DNA of 64,000 bases. It comes from Clostridium grantii DSM 8605. Lineage in GTDB: Bacteria > Bacillota > Clostridia > Clostridiales > Clostridiaceae. The position numbers were made by a program, and so were the translations under genes. The notes beneath the pieces are model-generated. The model did no database searches and was not told the origin of the DNA. It worked only from the letters and a program-made list of their open reading frames with translations. Shown piece by piece: positions 56,244-64,000 of the stretch; positions within the stretch are counted from its first letter, which is position 1, and each line of letters opens with the position of its first letter. The DNA is taken from the NCBI RefSeq assembly GCF_900129965.1, contig NZ_FQXM01000007.1, positions 1 to 64,000 of the forward strand. The letters are read 5' to 3'.

Positions 56244-57386
56244 ATGGGGTTATTTAATTTTATAAAAAGTCAATTTATTGAAGTTATTGAATGGACAGAC
56301 AGTTCCACAAACACAATGGTGTATAGGTTTCCAGTAGACGGTAATGAAATCAAGATGGGAGCTCAATTAACTGTTAGAGAATCACAAACAGCAGTTTTTG
56401 TTAATGAAGGTACTATTGCAGATGTATTTACTCCAGGTAAATATACTTTAAGCACTGAAAATATGCCTATATTAACAAAATTAAAATCTTGGAAATATGG
56501 ATTTGATTCTCCTTTTAAAGCAGAAGTGTATTTTGTAAATACTAAACAATTTACAGACCAAAAATGGGGAACATCAAACCCTATAATGATGAGAGATGCT
56601 GAATTTGGAATGTTAAGGCTTAGAGCTTTTGGTATATATTCTTATAGAGTATCTGATGCTACTAAATTTTTAAAAGAAATATTTGGGACAAGTGCATCCT
56701 ATGATACAAGCAGTATTGAAGGGCAATTAAAGAAAACTATCGTATCGGGTCTTTCAGATATGTTTGGTGAAGCAAAGATACCAGCCTTGGACCTTGCAAT
56801 GTATTATGATGAATTAAGTGAGCAAGGTAAGAAAAAAATGATTCCTAAATTCGAGAATTATGGTTTTCAAATAACATCTTTATTAATAGAAAATATTTCT
56901 CTTCCAGAAGAAGTTGAGAAAGTTATGGATAAGCGTACTTCTATGGGGGTTTTGGGTAATTTAAATGATTATGCTAAATATCAGGCAGCAGAAGCAATGA
57001 GAGATGCTGCACAAAATCCAAATGGAGGATTAGCTGGAGCTGGTGTTGGATTAGGTGCAGGAGCAGCACTTGGGGGTGCAATGACAGAATTATTCAAGGA
57101 GTCAAATAAAAATGAACCCAAAATTGAAACAGTTTCAGAAAAAATAGCATGTCCTCATTGTGCAGCAATTGTGGATAAAAAAGCTAAATTCTGCCCTGAA
57201 TGTGGAAAAACTATGGAAGAACCAAAAGATAAATGTATAAAATGTAGTGCAGATATAAAAAAAGGTGCAAAATTTTGTGCAGAATGTGGAGCACCACAAG
57301 TTTTAGAAAAAGAATGTCCAAACTGTTCATATAAATTATCTTTAGATTCAAAATTCTGTCCAGAGTGTGGAACAAAAGTTGATTAG
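56244..57386 (+). CDS. SPFH-domain protein with three zinc ribbons
   Basis: A 380-residue protein. Residues about 20-240 form an SPFH/band-7-like domain of the YdjF type. A glycine-alanine-rich stretch follows (about 258-283) and then three zinc ribbons with paired CxxC motifs: CPHC/CPEC, CIKC/CAEC and CPNC/CPEC. No membrane helix is obvious. These proteins often assemble into large rings, and their role is poorly known. It is 13 bases before a second zinc-ribbon gene and probably acts with it. AGGAGGGG precedes the ATG. Confidence 0.78.
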   Translation: MGLFNFIKSQFIEVIEWTDSSTNTMVYRFPVDGNEIKMGAQLTVRESQTAVFVNEGTIADVFTPGKYTLSTENMPILTKLKSWKYGFDSPFKAEVYFVNTKQFTDQKWGTSNPIMMRDAEFGMLRLRAFGIYSYRVSDATKFLKEIFGTSASYDTSSIEGQLKKTIVSGLSDMFGEAKIPALDLAMYYDELSEQGKKKMIPKFENYGFQITSLLIENISLPEEVEKVMDKRTSMGVLGNLNDYAKYQAAEAMRDAAQNPNGGLAGAGVGLGAGAALGGAMTELFKESNKNEPKIETVSEKIACPHCAAIVDKKAKFCPECGKTMEEPKDKCIKCSADIKKGAKFCAECGAPQVLEKECPNCSYKLSLDSKFCPECGTKVD

Positions 57387-57399
57387 GGGGATATAAATT

Positions 57400-58497
57400 A
57401 TGGACGAAGAAAAAAAAGAAATAATAAGAGAAGATACCAAAAATTTTTCATGCCCTGGTTGTGGAGGCAACATGATCTTTAATCCAGAGGAACAGTGTTT
57501 AAGCTGTTCCTATTGTGAAAATAAAATTGAAATAAAAGCAGAATCAAATAACATGGTGGAATATGATTTTGATTCTGCAGATGAACTTGAAGCACAGGAT
57601 TGGGGAGAAGAAAAAAGATTATTTAAGTGTGGGAATTGTGGAGCAGAGTCAATTTTTGATAAAGATAAAATTGCACAATTTTGTCCCTTCTGTGGGTCTT
57701 CGCATATAGCTGAAAATAGTGATAATATTGGAATAAAGCCTACATTAATTGTTCCCTTCAAAATCAAAAAAAATGATTCTGAAGAAAAATTTAAAGTGTG
57801 GATAAAAAAGAGATTTTTCGCTCCCTCAGATTTAAAAAAATCATATAAAATGGATAAAGTTTCAGGAGTTTATTTACCTCATTGGACCTATGATTCAAAT
57901 ACTTTTTCTAATTATGTAGTAAAAATAGGTACATATTATTATGTTACGGAAACTCATTGGGTTACTGAAAATGGAGAAAGAAAAGAAGTTTCTCAGCAGG
58001 TAAGAAAAACTCGGTGGAGAACAGAACAGGGTACATATGCAGAATTCTTCGATGATGTTTTATGTAATGCATCTAGTAATGTTGAATCAGGATTAGTTAA
58101 ATCTATTGAGCCTTTTAAGCTTAAAGAATTAGTTGATTATAAAGCAGCTTATCTATCAGGATTTGTTGCAGAAAGATATTCCATAAGTCTTAAAGATGGC
58201 TGGAATAAGGCAAAAACAGAAATAGATAATAGAATAAAAAGCGGGATTAGAAACCAGGTTTTTGGAGATGAAGTCAGGATAGAAAATGTAGCAACTGCTT
58301 TTTCAAATATAACTTTTAAGCATATTCTTCTTCCAGTATGGATATCAGCTTTTGATTATAAAGGGAAAGTATATAGATTTATGGTTAATGGGCAGACAGG
58401 GGAACTAGATGGAGAATCTCCAGTGAGTGCTTTAAAAGTTACTTTATTTATAATAGCTATAATAGCCGTAATTGCTTTATTGGTTTTGGTTATATAA
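57400..58497 (+). CDS. Zinc-ribbon protein with C-terminal membrane helix
   Basis: A 365-residue protein. Two zinc ribbons near the N-terminus (CPGCGGNM with CSYC; CGNCGAES with CPFCG) are followed by a soluble domain with HWTYDSNTFSNYVVKIGTYYYVTE (about 161-184) and a C-terminal membrane helix (about 345-364). The same order occurs in TFIIB-type zinc-ribbon/TM proteins found beside SPFH genes in Firmicutes. It may anchor the SPFH protein to the membrane. Function unknown. Confidence 0.72.
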   Translation: MDEEKKEIIREDTKNFSCPGCGGNMIFNPEEQCLSCSYCENKIEIKAESNNMVEYDFDSADELEAQDWGEEKRLFKCGNCGAESIFDKDKIAQFCPFCGSSHIAENSDNIGIKPTLIVPFKIKKNDSEEKFKVWIKKRFFAPSDLKKSYKMDKVSGVYLPHWTYDSNTFSNYVVKIGTYYYVTETHWVTENGERKEVSQQVRKTRWRTEQGTYAEFFDDVLCNASSNVESGLVKSIEPFKLKELVDYKAAYLSGFVAERYSISLKDGWNKAKTEIDNRIKSGIRNQVFGDEVRIENVATAFSNITFKHILLPVWISAFDYKGKVYRFMVNGQTGELDGESPVSALKVTLFIIAIIAVIALLVLVI

Positions 58498-58513
58498 AAA
58501 AAGATGTTTACAA

Positions 58514-58548
58514 AGAAAAAGCTTTCTTTTAGGGAAAGCTTTTTTAGT
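58514..58548. terminator. Terminator between zinc-ribbon and GH65 genes
   Basis: AAAAAGCTTTC (58516-58526) pairs with GGAAAGCTTTTTT (58533-58545). It lies between convergent genes and may serve both. Confidence 0.8.
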
Positions 58549-58566
58549 TAAAAAAAATATTATATT

Positions 58567-60876
58567 TTATGCTCTTTCAACAATCAATTCTTTTTCTTTA
58601 GTGAAAGTATAATCTTTTCCGTAAACACATAATTCTACGGGAGAATCTTTTTCATTTATTATAATTACTTTCTTCGTAGTAACTGAGATTTTTAATAAAG
58701 AATCTCTAAATAATATTTTAAAAGAGAATCCAGTCCAATGAGAAGGAATAAATGGATTAAGAATCACTTTATTATTTTTAACTCTAAAACCACCAAAACC
58801 TTGAACTACAGCTATCCATGTGCCAGCCATACTTGTGATATGACAACCATCCTCTGTATCATTGTTGTAGCTATCTAAATCTAATCTAGCAGTTCTTAAA
58901 TACATTTCATAAGCTTTGTTTTCTTTACCTAAACTAGCAGCTAGAACAGCGTGTATGCAAGGGGATAATGAAGATTCATGCACAGTCCTAGGTTCATAAA
59001 AATCAAAATTTCTTTCTATAACATCTTTATCATAGCAATCTTCTAAAGTATATAAACCTTGGAGCACATCAGCTTGTTTTATAAAACAAGATCTTAAAAT
59101 TCTATCCCAAGACCAATTTTGATTTATGGGTAAATGAACAGGGTCTAAATCTTTTACTAAAATTTGTTCTTTATCCAGGTAATTATCTTGTTGTAAAAAG
59201 ATTTTAGAATTCTCATCATAAGGGTAATACATATTATCTATTATACTAGTCCATTTTTCCTTTTCGCTAGTCTCAAAATTAACATTAGAAAGTAAGTTAG
59301 AGTACTTAGCATTATTTGTTTTTTCTACATAAGCTAAAACTTCTAAAGTATATTCCATAGTCCAACTAGCCATTCTATTGGTATACCAGTTATTGTTTAC
59401 GTTGTTCTCGTATTCATTTGGGCCGGTAACTCCAAGCATTACATATTTATTTTTTTCAAAAGAAAAATTAACTCGTTGTGCCCAAAATCTAGATATAGCT
59501 ATTAAAACTTCTAAACCATAATCGGCTAAATAAGCTTTATCATCAGTGTAATTTACATAATTATATATTGCATAGGCTATGGCTCCATTTCTGTGAATTT
59601 CTTCAAAGGTTATTTCCCACTCATTGTGGCACTCTTCACCGTTCATAGTAACCATTGGATAAAGAGCAGCGCCATTGTTGAAACCTAGCTTTTCAGCGTT
59701 TTCAATAGCTTTACTCAATTGTTTATACCTATAAAGAAGTAAATTTTTTGAAACTTCTTGATGAGAAGTACTTAAGTAGAAAGGAAGACAGTAAGCTTCT
59801 GTATCCCAGTATGTGCTTCCACCATATTTTTCTCCAGTAAAACCTTTTGGACCTATATTGAGTTCAGCATCTTTCCCATTGTAAGTTTGATTCAATTGAA
59901 AGATATTAAATCTAATAGCTTGCTGAGCAGATACATCTCCCTCGATTATTATGTCACTCTCTTTCCATTTTTCATCCCAAGCAAGTTTTTGCTCTTCTAG
60001 CAATTTAAAAAATCCGACTTTTTTTGCTAATAAAGATTCTTTTTCAGTAAAAGAGATTAATTCATCCATTTTGTAGTATCTTGATGATGTTGTAGATACA
60101 TATTTATAAAGACATACTTCATCATTCTCATTAATATCTATTTCAATTGTATTATCAATATATTTCTCTTTTTCAGAAGGAATGGATTTAAAATCAACTT
60201 CAATCCCATTTTTGTAAAGAGATAATTGCATAAAAGAAGAAATATAAAAGTCTAGTTTCTTTGTTTTCATAAGTACATAACCAGAATTTATTTCGCTTTT
60301 TTGAGAAATCTCATCCCAAAATTTCTCTTCATAATTAGAATCAGTATTCATTACATCCCCATCTAAATAAGGAATTATTTTTAGTTTTCCAGAAAAATTA
60401 AGAGCTTTTACAGAATATTTTATTGCACCTATACTATCTCTAACCATAGAAATAAATCTTAGTGCATTTATTTCTATTTCTTTACCGGAAGAAAGTTTCG
60501 CTTTAAAGGATCTTTTTAAGTAACCTTCTTTCATATTTAGTATTCTTGAGAAGTTACTTACTTCACAAGTTGCTAAATCTAAAATTTCATCATCAATTAA
60601 AATATTAATTCCAGTCCAATTTGTTGAATTCAATACTTTTGCAAAATATTCTGGATAACCATTTTTCCACCAACCTACTCTAGTTTTATCAGGGAAATAA
60701 ACCCCAGCCACGTAACTTCCTTGTAATGAAGGTCCAGAATAGTTTTCTTCAAAATTAGCACGTTGTCCTAGATAACCATTACCGATACTGAAAATACTTT
60801 CACTTATTTCATGAGTACTTTGTTCAAACCTATCCTCTATTATGTTCCATTCATCATATTTTAAATATTCATTCAT
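58567..60876 (-). CDS. GH65 disaccharide phosphorylase (maltose/kojibiose type)
   Basis: A 769-residue GH65 enzyme with the usual N-terminal beta-sandwich (GNGYLGQRANFEE), the (alpha/alpha)6 barrel and C-terminal strands. The catalytic region is GEECHNEWEITFEEIHRNGA at about 413-432, which holds the general-acid glutamate. The phosphorylases use phosphate to split an alpha-glucosyl disaccharide, giving beta-glucose 1-phosphate and glucose. Which of maltose, kojibiose, nigerose or trehalose is used cannot be decided here. It lies alone on the minus strand with a LacI-type operator inside its promoter, so catabolite or sugar repression is likely. Confidence 0.83.
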   Translation of the reverse strand: MNEYLKYDEWNIIEDRFEQSTHEISESIFSIGNGYLGQRANFEENYSGPSLQGSYVAGVYFPDKTRVGWWKNGYPEYFAKVLNSTNWTGINILIDDEILDLATCEVSNFSRILNMKEGYLKRSFKAKLSSGKEIEINALRFISMVRDSIGAIKYSVKALNFSGKLKIIPYLDGDVMNTDSNYEEKFWDEISQKSEINSGYVLMKTKKLDFYISSFMQLSLYKNGIEVDFKSIPSEKEKYIDNTIEIDINENDEVCLYKYVSTTSSRYYKMDELISFTEKESLLAKKVGFFKLLEEQKLAWDEKWKESDIIIEGDVSAQQAIRFNIFQLNQTYNGKDAELNIGPKGFTGEKYGGSTYWDTEAYCLPFYLSTSHQEVSKNLLLYRYKQLSKAIENAEKLGFNNGAALYPMVTMNGEECHNEWEITFEEIHRNGAIAYAIYNYVNYTDDKAYLADYGLEVLIAISRFWAQRVNFSFEKNKYVMLGVTGPNEYENNVNNNWYTNRMASWTMEYTLEVLAYVEKTNNAKYSNLLSNVNFETSEKEKWTSIIDNMYYPYDENSKIFLQQDNYLDKEQILVKDLDPVHLPINQNWSWDRILRSCFIKQADVLQGLYTLEDCYDKDVIERNFDFYEPRTVHESSLSPCIHAVLAASLGKENKAYEMYLRTARLDLDSYNNDTEDGCHITSMAGTWIAVVQGFGGFRVKNNKVILNPFIPSHWTGFSFKILFRDSLLKISVTTKKVIIINEKDSPVELCVYGKDYTFTKEKELIVERA

Positions 60877-61192
60877 TTTAAAACCCCCAAGAATTATATT
60901 TATAAGTGTTCAAACGTTTGCGCAAAAACTATTATTTAAAGGTCAGACGAAACTGACCTTTAAATTTTTATTATATATTATATTTTAAAACAATTATTAA
61001 AATATTTCTAGTGGTAAAATGAAATATAATAAAAAAAATATATTTTTATAGTTTTTAAAGAAGAACTTATGTATAAAAAGTAAATATTATTATAATAAAA
61101 TTAAGATTTCATTAAAAGGCTTAACTTCAATAAGAAAAAGTGATATTATTACTTTATAGTAATATATTAAGTTAGGTATAAAGGAGAAATAT
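60877..61192. promoter_or_regulatory. Control region of the GH65 gene, with hairpin
   Basis: Apart from the operator listed separately, it holds a perfect 12-base hairpin, TTTAAAGGTCAG (60935-60946) and CTGACCTTTAAA (60953-60964), with a six-base loop and T-rich sequence to the right. It could be a rightward terminator or a structure upstream of the leftward promoter. From 60980 to 61190 the DNA is very AT-rich and only a likely promoter for the next gene is expected. Confidence 0.5.
60908..60923 (-). promoter_or_regulatory. LacI-family operator in the GH65 promoter
   Basis: GTTCAAACGTTTGCGC has the core CAAACGTTTG. On the minus strand a TTGCGC -35 box and a TAAATA -10 box lie on either side with 17 bases between, so a bound repressor would cover the promoter. 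The shape is like MalR-type sites, CGCAAACGTTTGCG, and differs from the 1862 and 2820 operators in its flanks. Confidence 0.65.
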
Positions 61193-61651
61193 ATGGGAAA
61201 TCTTTTGAAAATATTTTTAATATCAGCAGTACCTTTAATAGAACAAAGAGGATCAATCCCAATGGGAATTATATTGTATAATATTGATCCAATAAAAGTG
61301 TTTTTGGTGTGCTTTTTAGGTAGTATGTTACCAGTTCCTTTTGTATTATTATTGTTTAATAAAATATTTGAATGGATGCAGAATTATAAGATTTTCAATT
61401 CTTTTAGTAATTTTGTTCAAAAGAAATTAGATAAGAATACTGGTAAAATGGAGAAATATAAAGAAATTGGATTAATAACTTTTATTGCAATACCTCTTCC
61501 AACAACAGGAGTATGGACTGGAACAGCAGTGGCAGCTTTTTTAAAGCTTGATTTTAAAAAATCTGTAATTTGTGCAGCAATAGGCGGTCTTTTATCAGCC
61601 ACAGCTATAACTATTATATCAATACTTATACCTTCTTTTCTGGGTTATTAA
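61193..61651 (+). CDS. Small multidrug export family membrane protein
   Basis: A 152-residue membrane protein with about four helices. The pattern ISAVPLIEQRGSIPMGI near 10-26 and AIPLPTTGVWTGTAVAAFL near 99-117 is that of the small multi-drug export family (COG2426). Function is not well known. AAAGGAG precedes the ATG and a strong terminator follows. Confidence 0.8.
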   Translation: MGNLLKIFLISAVPLIEQRGSIPMGIILYNIDPIKVFLVCFLGSMLPVPFVLLLFNKIFEWMQNYKIFNSFSNFVQKKLDKNTGKMEKYKEIGLITFIAIPLPTTGVWTGTAVAAFLKLDFKKSVICAAIGGLLSATAITIISILIPSFLGY

Positions 61652-61675
61652 AATCTTAATAGTAAAAAATATTTT

Positions 61676-61715
61676 TACCATTAAAAATTCTATGAATTTT
61701 TAATGGTATTTTTTT
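61676..61715 (+). terminator. Terminator after the small export protein gene
   Basis: TACCATTAAAAATTC (61676-61690) and GAATTTTTAATGGTA (61694-61708) form a 15-base stem with a three-base loop, followed by seven T. Confidence 0.88.
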
Positions 61716-61827
61716 GTTTTGTGGAAATGATAATTATTTTATGTGTTTAATAATTATTATCAAAAACAAGCATACTAGATAATATAAAGAAGCTTTATTA
61801 CAAAAAATCAACAATGAGGTGGAGTAA

Positions 61828-62394
61828 ATGATTTACGAAAAAGAAGAATTTAAGGATGTTATCGCTAACATAAGTTCAAGAGAGTTAGACATATTAATAC
61901 TAGATGCTAAATATACAAGTGATTTTAATTTCAGAATGAAAAATTTAACGAAAGAAATAATGGGAGAAGGAAAGTTGAATATTGAACTTAGTGTTATTTT
62001 TAATACTGAAGGGGAAATTGCATTAATTGACGAAACTATAATAGGAAAATATATATCAGATGCTTATGCTATAAAAATATGTAAATATTATAAAACGAAA
62101 GATATACAACTATTAATTGAAAAAATTATTGAAAGTAATGAAAAATCTAAAGAAGATTTTATTAAAATTTCTTATTATATTCTTTATGAAACTATGGAAG
62201 AAATATTTGAATCTGTTAAATATAAAAAGGAACTGATAAATCATTACGGGCAATATTTTGGGATAAAAGATTACGAAAAAGAAGATAAATCAATAATCTT
62301 AGTAATTCTATCCATTCTTTATGATATTAATAAATTTCTTAATTTTGATAGAAATACCCTTGGAATTTTATCGAAGATTATTTTAAGTAAATAA
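61828..62394 (+). CDS. Protein of unknown function
   Basis: A 188-residue, mostly helical, acidic and lysine-rich soluble protein without signal peptide, membrane helix or recognised motif. GAGGTGGAG precedes the ATG. It is single, between the export protein gene and a control region with sequences matching Spo0A boxes, so it may be sporulation- or stationary-phase-related, but nothing in its own sequence shows this. Confidence 0.65.
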   Translation: MIYEKEEFKDVIANISSRELDILILDAKYTSDFNFRMKNLTKEIMGEGKLNIELSVIFNTEGEIALIDETIIGKYISDAYAIKICKYYKTKDIQLLIEKIIESNEKSKEDFIKISYYILYETMEEIFESVKYKKELINHYGQYFGIKDYEKEDKSIILVILSILYDINKFLNFDRNTLGILSKIILSK

Positions 62395-62418
62395 TTAAGT
62401 AGACATTTACTTGCAAAG

Positions 62419-62561
62419 TTCGACAACGATTAAATTACTAACAAAGGATTAAAAAAATAGAGGGTTTATATACCAATATATGTATTTTAAATTAGTGAAT
62501 TATAATATTCTTTGTCGAAGTTTATAATAAAAAAAATATTGTTTTAGTATAGGAAACGACA
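62419..62561 (+). promoter_or_regulatory. Candidate Spo0A boxes before the DUF6514 gene
   Basis: The Spo0A consensus TGTCGAA occurs exactly at 62513-62519 (plus strand) and as its complement TTCGACA at 62419-62425. A third, weaker site (AACGACA, five of seven) is at 62555-62561. Three such sites in 145 bases of AT-rich DNA are unlikely by chance, so regulation by Spo0A is probable. Confidence 0.65.
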
Positions 62562-62625
62562 AATTTTTCTCCATATAAGTGATATGATTTATTTATAATT
62601 GTAGCATTTTATGGAGGGGTGTATT

Positions 62626-62976
62626 ATGATAGTCGTTGAAAATATAATGAAAAGAGAAAATGTGGGGGATACAGATTGTCACTATTTTTACAGAGTGATT
62701 AAGGATAAGATATGCTTAGATAAAGAATGTATTACTAGTATGCAATCTTATGGTATTGAAATAGAGAGACAAGATTATAAAGAAGATATTCTTGTTAATT
62801 TAGAACGAGAAAGCATAAGTAACATAAGTCCTCATAGGCATAAAGTACAAAAATTAGTTAATACTTTATATAATGGGAATGTTTCTCCAATCCATCTAAT
62901 AGATATTGTTTCTGAAAAGATTGATGAATATATAGAAGATTTTGAGACAGTATTAAATGAAATTTCTGTTAACTAG
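62626..62976 (+). CDS. DUF6514-family small protein
   Basis: About 116 residues with CHYFYRVIKDKICLDKECITSMQSYGIEIERQ and NISPHRHKVQKLVNTLYNGNVSPIHLIDIVSEKIDEY, the pattern I associate with the clostridial DUF6514 family. Function unknown. An ATG at 62611 is open, but the ribosome site GGAGGGGTG lies inside those five codons, so the ATG at 62626 (MIVVEN) is the start. The upstream Spo0A-like boxes suggest expression around entry into sporulation. Confidence 0.72.
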   Translation: MIVVENIMKRENVGDTDCHYFYRVIKDKICLDKECITSMQSYGIEIERQDYKEDILVNLERESISNISPHRHKVQKLVNTLYNGNVSPIHLIDIVSEKIDEYIEDFETVLNEISVN

Positions 62977-62977
62977 T

Positions 62978-63011
62978 AAATCAAAGGACATTGCGTTCCT
63001 TTGATTTTTTT
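62978..63011 (+). terminator. Terminator after the DUF6514 gene
   Basis: AAATCAAAGGA and TCCTTTGATTTTTTT pair across an eight-base loop and end in seven T. Confidence 0.88.
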
Positions 63012-63076
63012 ATTAAAATGAATATGTAAGATATAAAATAGTAAGAAAGTATAATATTTTATTGGGAGGTGTGCTT

Positions 63077-63472
63077 ATGATAGCTGGTGTAGGAGTAGAT
63101 ATTATTGAAATTGATAGAATAAAAAAATCTGTAGAAAGAAATCCAAAGTTTGTATCAAAAGTTTTTACGAAAAATGAGATAGAATATTTGGAAAGTAGAA
63201 AAATGAGACCAGAGTATATTGCAGGCAGGTTTGCAGCAAAAGAAGCAATCTCAAAGGCTTTAGGTACAGGAATAAGAGGGTTTGATTTAAAAGATATTGA
63301 AATAGATAGAAATTCTTTGGGAAAACCTATAGCTGTTTTAAGAGGAAAGTGTAAAAAAATATTAAAAAAATACTCAAGTTATAAAATACATATAAGTATA
63401 TCTCATAGCAAAGAAAATGCTATAGCTTATGCTTTGTTGGAGGTTGAAGAAAATGATTCTTTTGAAATCTGA
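63077..63472 (+). CDS. acpS: Holo-[acyl-carrier-protein] synthase
   Basis: A protein of about 131 residues with the AcpS hallmarks IAGVGVDIIEIDRI at the start, FAAKEAISKALGTGIRGF near 55-72 and HISISHSKENAIAYALLE near 105-122. It transfers phosphopantetheine from CoA to acyl carrier protein with magnesium. A TTG at 63062 is open, but GGGAGGTG lies inside it and fits the ATG at 63077. The next gene overlaps its end by 20 bases. Confidence 0.92.
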   Translation: MIAGVGVDIIEIDRIKKSVERNPKFVSKVFTKNEIEYLESRKMRPEYIAGRFAAKEAISKALGTGIRGFDLKDIEIDRNSLGKPIAVLRGKCKKILKKYSSYKIHISISHSKENAIAYALLEVEENDSFEI

Positions 63473-64000
63473 TAGAATAAAGCAAATAGATAAATATTGT
63501 ATAAATAAAATAGGAATTCCAGGCATAGTGCTTATGGAAAATGCAGCGTTGAAAGTATTGAAAAATATAGAAGAAAAATTTAAAAGTTTCATTGTGGTTT
63601 GTGGTGTTGGAAATAATGGAGGAGATGGATTTGTAGTAGCACGTCATCTTTTAATACAAGGTAAGAAAGTAAAGGTTTTTATTGTTGGCGATATTACTAA
63701 AATGGGTAATGATTGCGTAACAAATTTTAAAATAATGAAAAAATTAGAATCAAATATGATGTCAATTAATAATTCAAGCGATTTGAAGGTGCTAAGAGAT
63801 GCTATAGAAGAAAATAGCTTGGTTATAGATGCTATTTTTGGTACAGGCTTAAATCGAAATGTGGAAGGTATTTGTAACGACGTTATTTCTACTATAAATT
63901 CACAAAGTAAAAATACAATATCTATTGATATACCAAGCGGGCTGAACTGTGATTCTGGGCTTGTTATGGGGAATGCAATTCGTGCTACAAAAACCATTAC
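63453..64000 (+). CDS. nnrE: NAD(P)H-hydrate epimerase domain protein, cut by the right edge
   Basis: An ATG at 63453 behind GGAGGTTGAAGAAA opens a frame that runs to the window end (182 codons). It encodes the YjeF N-terminal domain: KSDRIKQIDKYCINKIGIPGIVLMENAA, VCGVGNNGGDGFVVARHL, DAIFGTGLNR and ISIDIPSGL. The domain repairs damaged NAD(P)H hydrates. In clostridia it is usually fused to an ADP-dependent dehydratase domain, which would lie beyond the edge. It overlaps acpS, a common pairing. Confidence 0.88.
   Translation, partial: MILLKSDRIKQIDKYCINKIGIPGIVLMENAALKVLKNIEEKFKSFIVVCGVGNNGGDGFVVARHLLIQGKKVKVFIVGDITKMGNDCVTNFKIMKKLESNMMSINNSSDLKVLRDAIEENSLVIDAIFGTGLNRNVEGICNDVISTINSQSKNTISIDIPSGLNCDSGLVMGNAIRATKTI

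Overview
The window looks like chromosomal DNA of a low-GC, anaerobic, spore-forming Firmicute, most likely a Clostridium. It is very AT-rich, with strong Shine-Dalgarno sites, GTG and TTG starts, LplA/B/C-type sugar importers, many AraC regulators, a DUF6514 gene behind sequences matching clostridial Spo0A boxes, and an acpS-nnrE pair at the right edge. About 54 kb (0.3-54.1 kb) is an accessory locus for taking up and degrading a sulfated, fucose- and galactose-containing glycan. The last 10 kb is ordinary chromosome. No rRNA, tRNA, CRISPR array or insertion sequence was recognised.

Layout. 0.3-8.4 kb: a catabolic operon with an aldehyde dehydrogenase, a GatY-type class II aldolase, an FGGY sugar kinase, a zinc alcohol dehydrogenase, a GatZ/KbaZ partner subunit, an aldo/keto reductase and a fucose mutarotase. 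A consensus promoter and two near-identical palindromic operators control it. 8.5-13.1 kb: a UxaA-type dehydratase, a sulfatase that has lost its N-terminus, and an intact sulfatase. 13.5-20.9 kb: a membrane-anchored AraC-type sensor regulator, a sugar importer (lipoprotein plus two permeases) and a URO-D-family protein. 21-28.1 kb: two divergent AraC regulators, a GH2 enzyme and a second membrane AraC sensor. 28.4-35.7 kb: a second importer, a beta-propeller glycosidase and a second GH2. 35.9-39.4 kb: a thioredoxin-CcdA fusion, a small unknown protein, an AraC regulator and a second URO-D-family protein. 39.8-45.1 kb: three more sulfatases, one split by an in-frame TGA, plus a fragment of an AraC gene. 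45.3-54.1 kb: AraC and ArsR-type regulators, an AldA-like dehydrogenase, a second fucose mutarotase, a further AraC, a GH29 alpha-L-fucosidase and a GH31 alpha-xylosidase-like enzyme. 54.2-64 kb: a GntR-ABC operon, an SPFH/zinc-ribbon pair, a GH65 phosphorylase, a small export protein, two small unknowns, acpS and the start of nnrE.

How it works together (inference). None of the sulfatases or glycosidases with an intact N-terminus shows a signal peptide, while both solute-binding proteins are lipoproteins. Sulfated oligosaccharides are therefore probably imported whole, then desulfated and cut in the cytoplasm. The importer ATPase and the radical-SAM enzyme that matures Cys-type sulfatases are not in the window and must be encoded elsewhere. 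The most interesting possibility is the first operon. It has mutarotase, reductase, dehydrogenase, kinase, aldolase and aldehyde dehydrogenase but no recognisable sugar isomerase, so it could run an isomerase-free route (sugar to alditol to ketose to ketose phosphate to DHAP plus aldehyde) for L-fucose or galactose.

The locus also shows decay or recent change: a 5'-truncated sulfatase, a sulfatase with a premature TGA, an AraC remnant beside a duplicated promoter, and two genes whose best-placed start codon is ATA or ATT.
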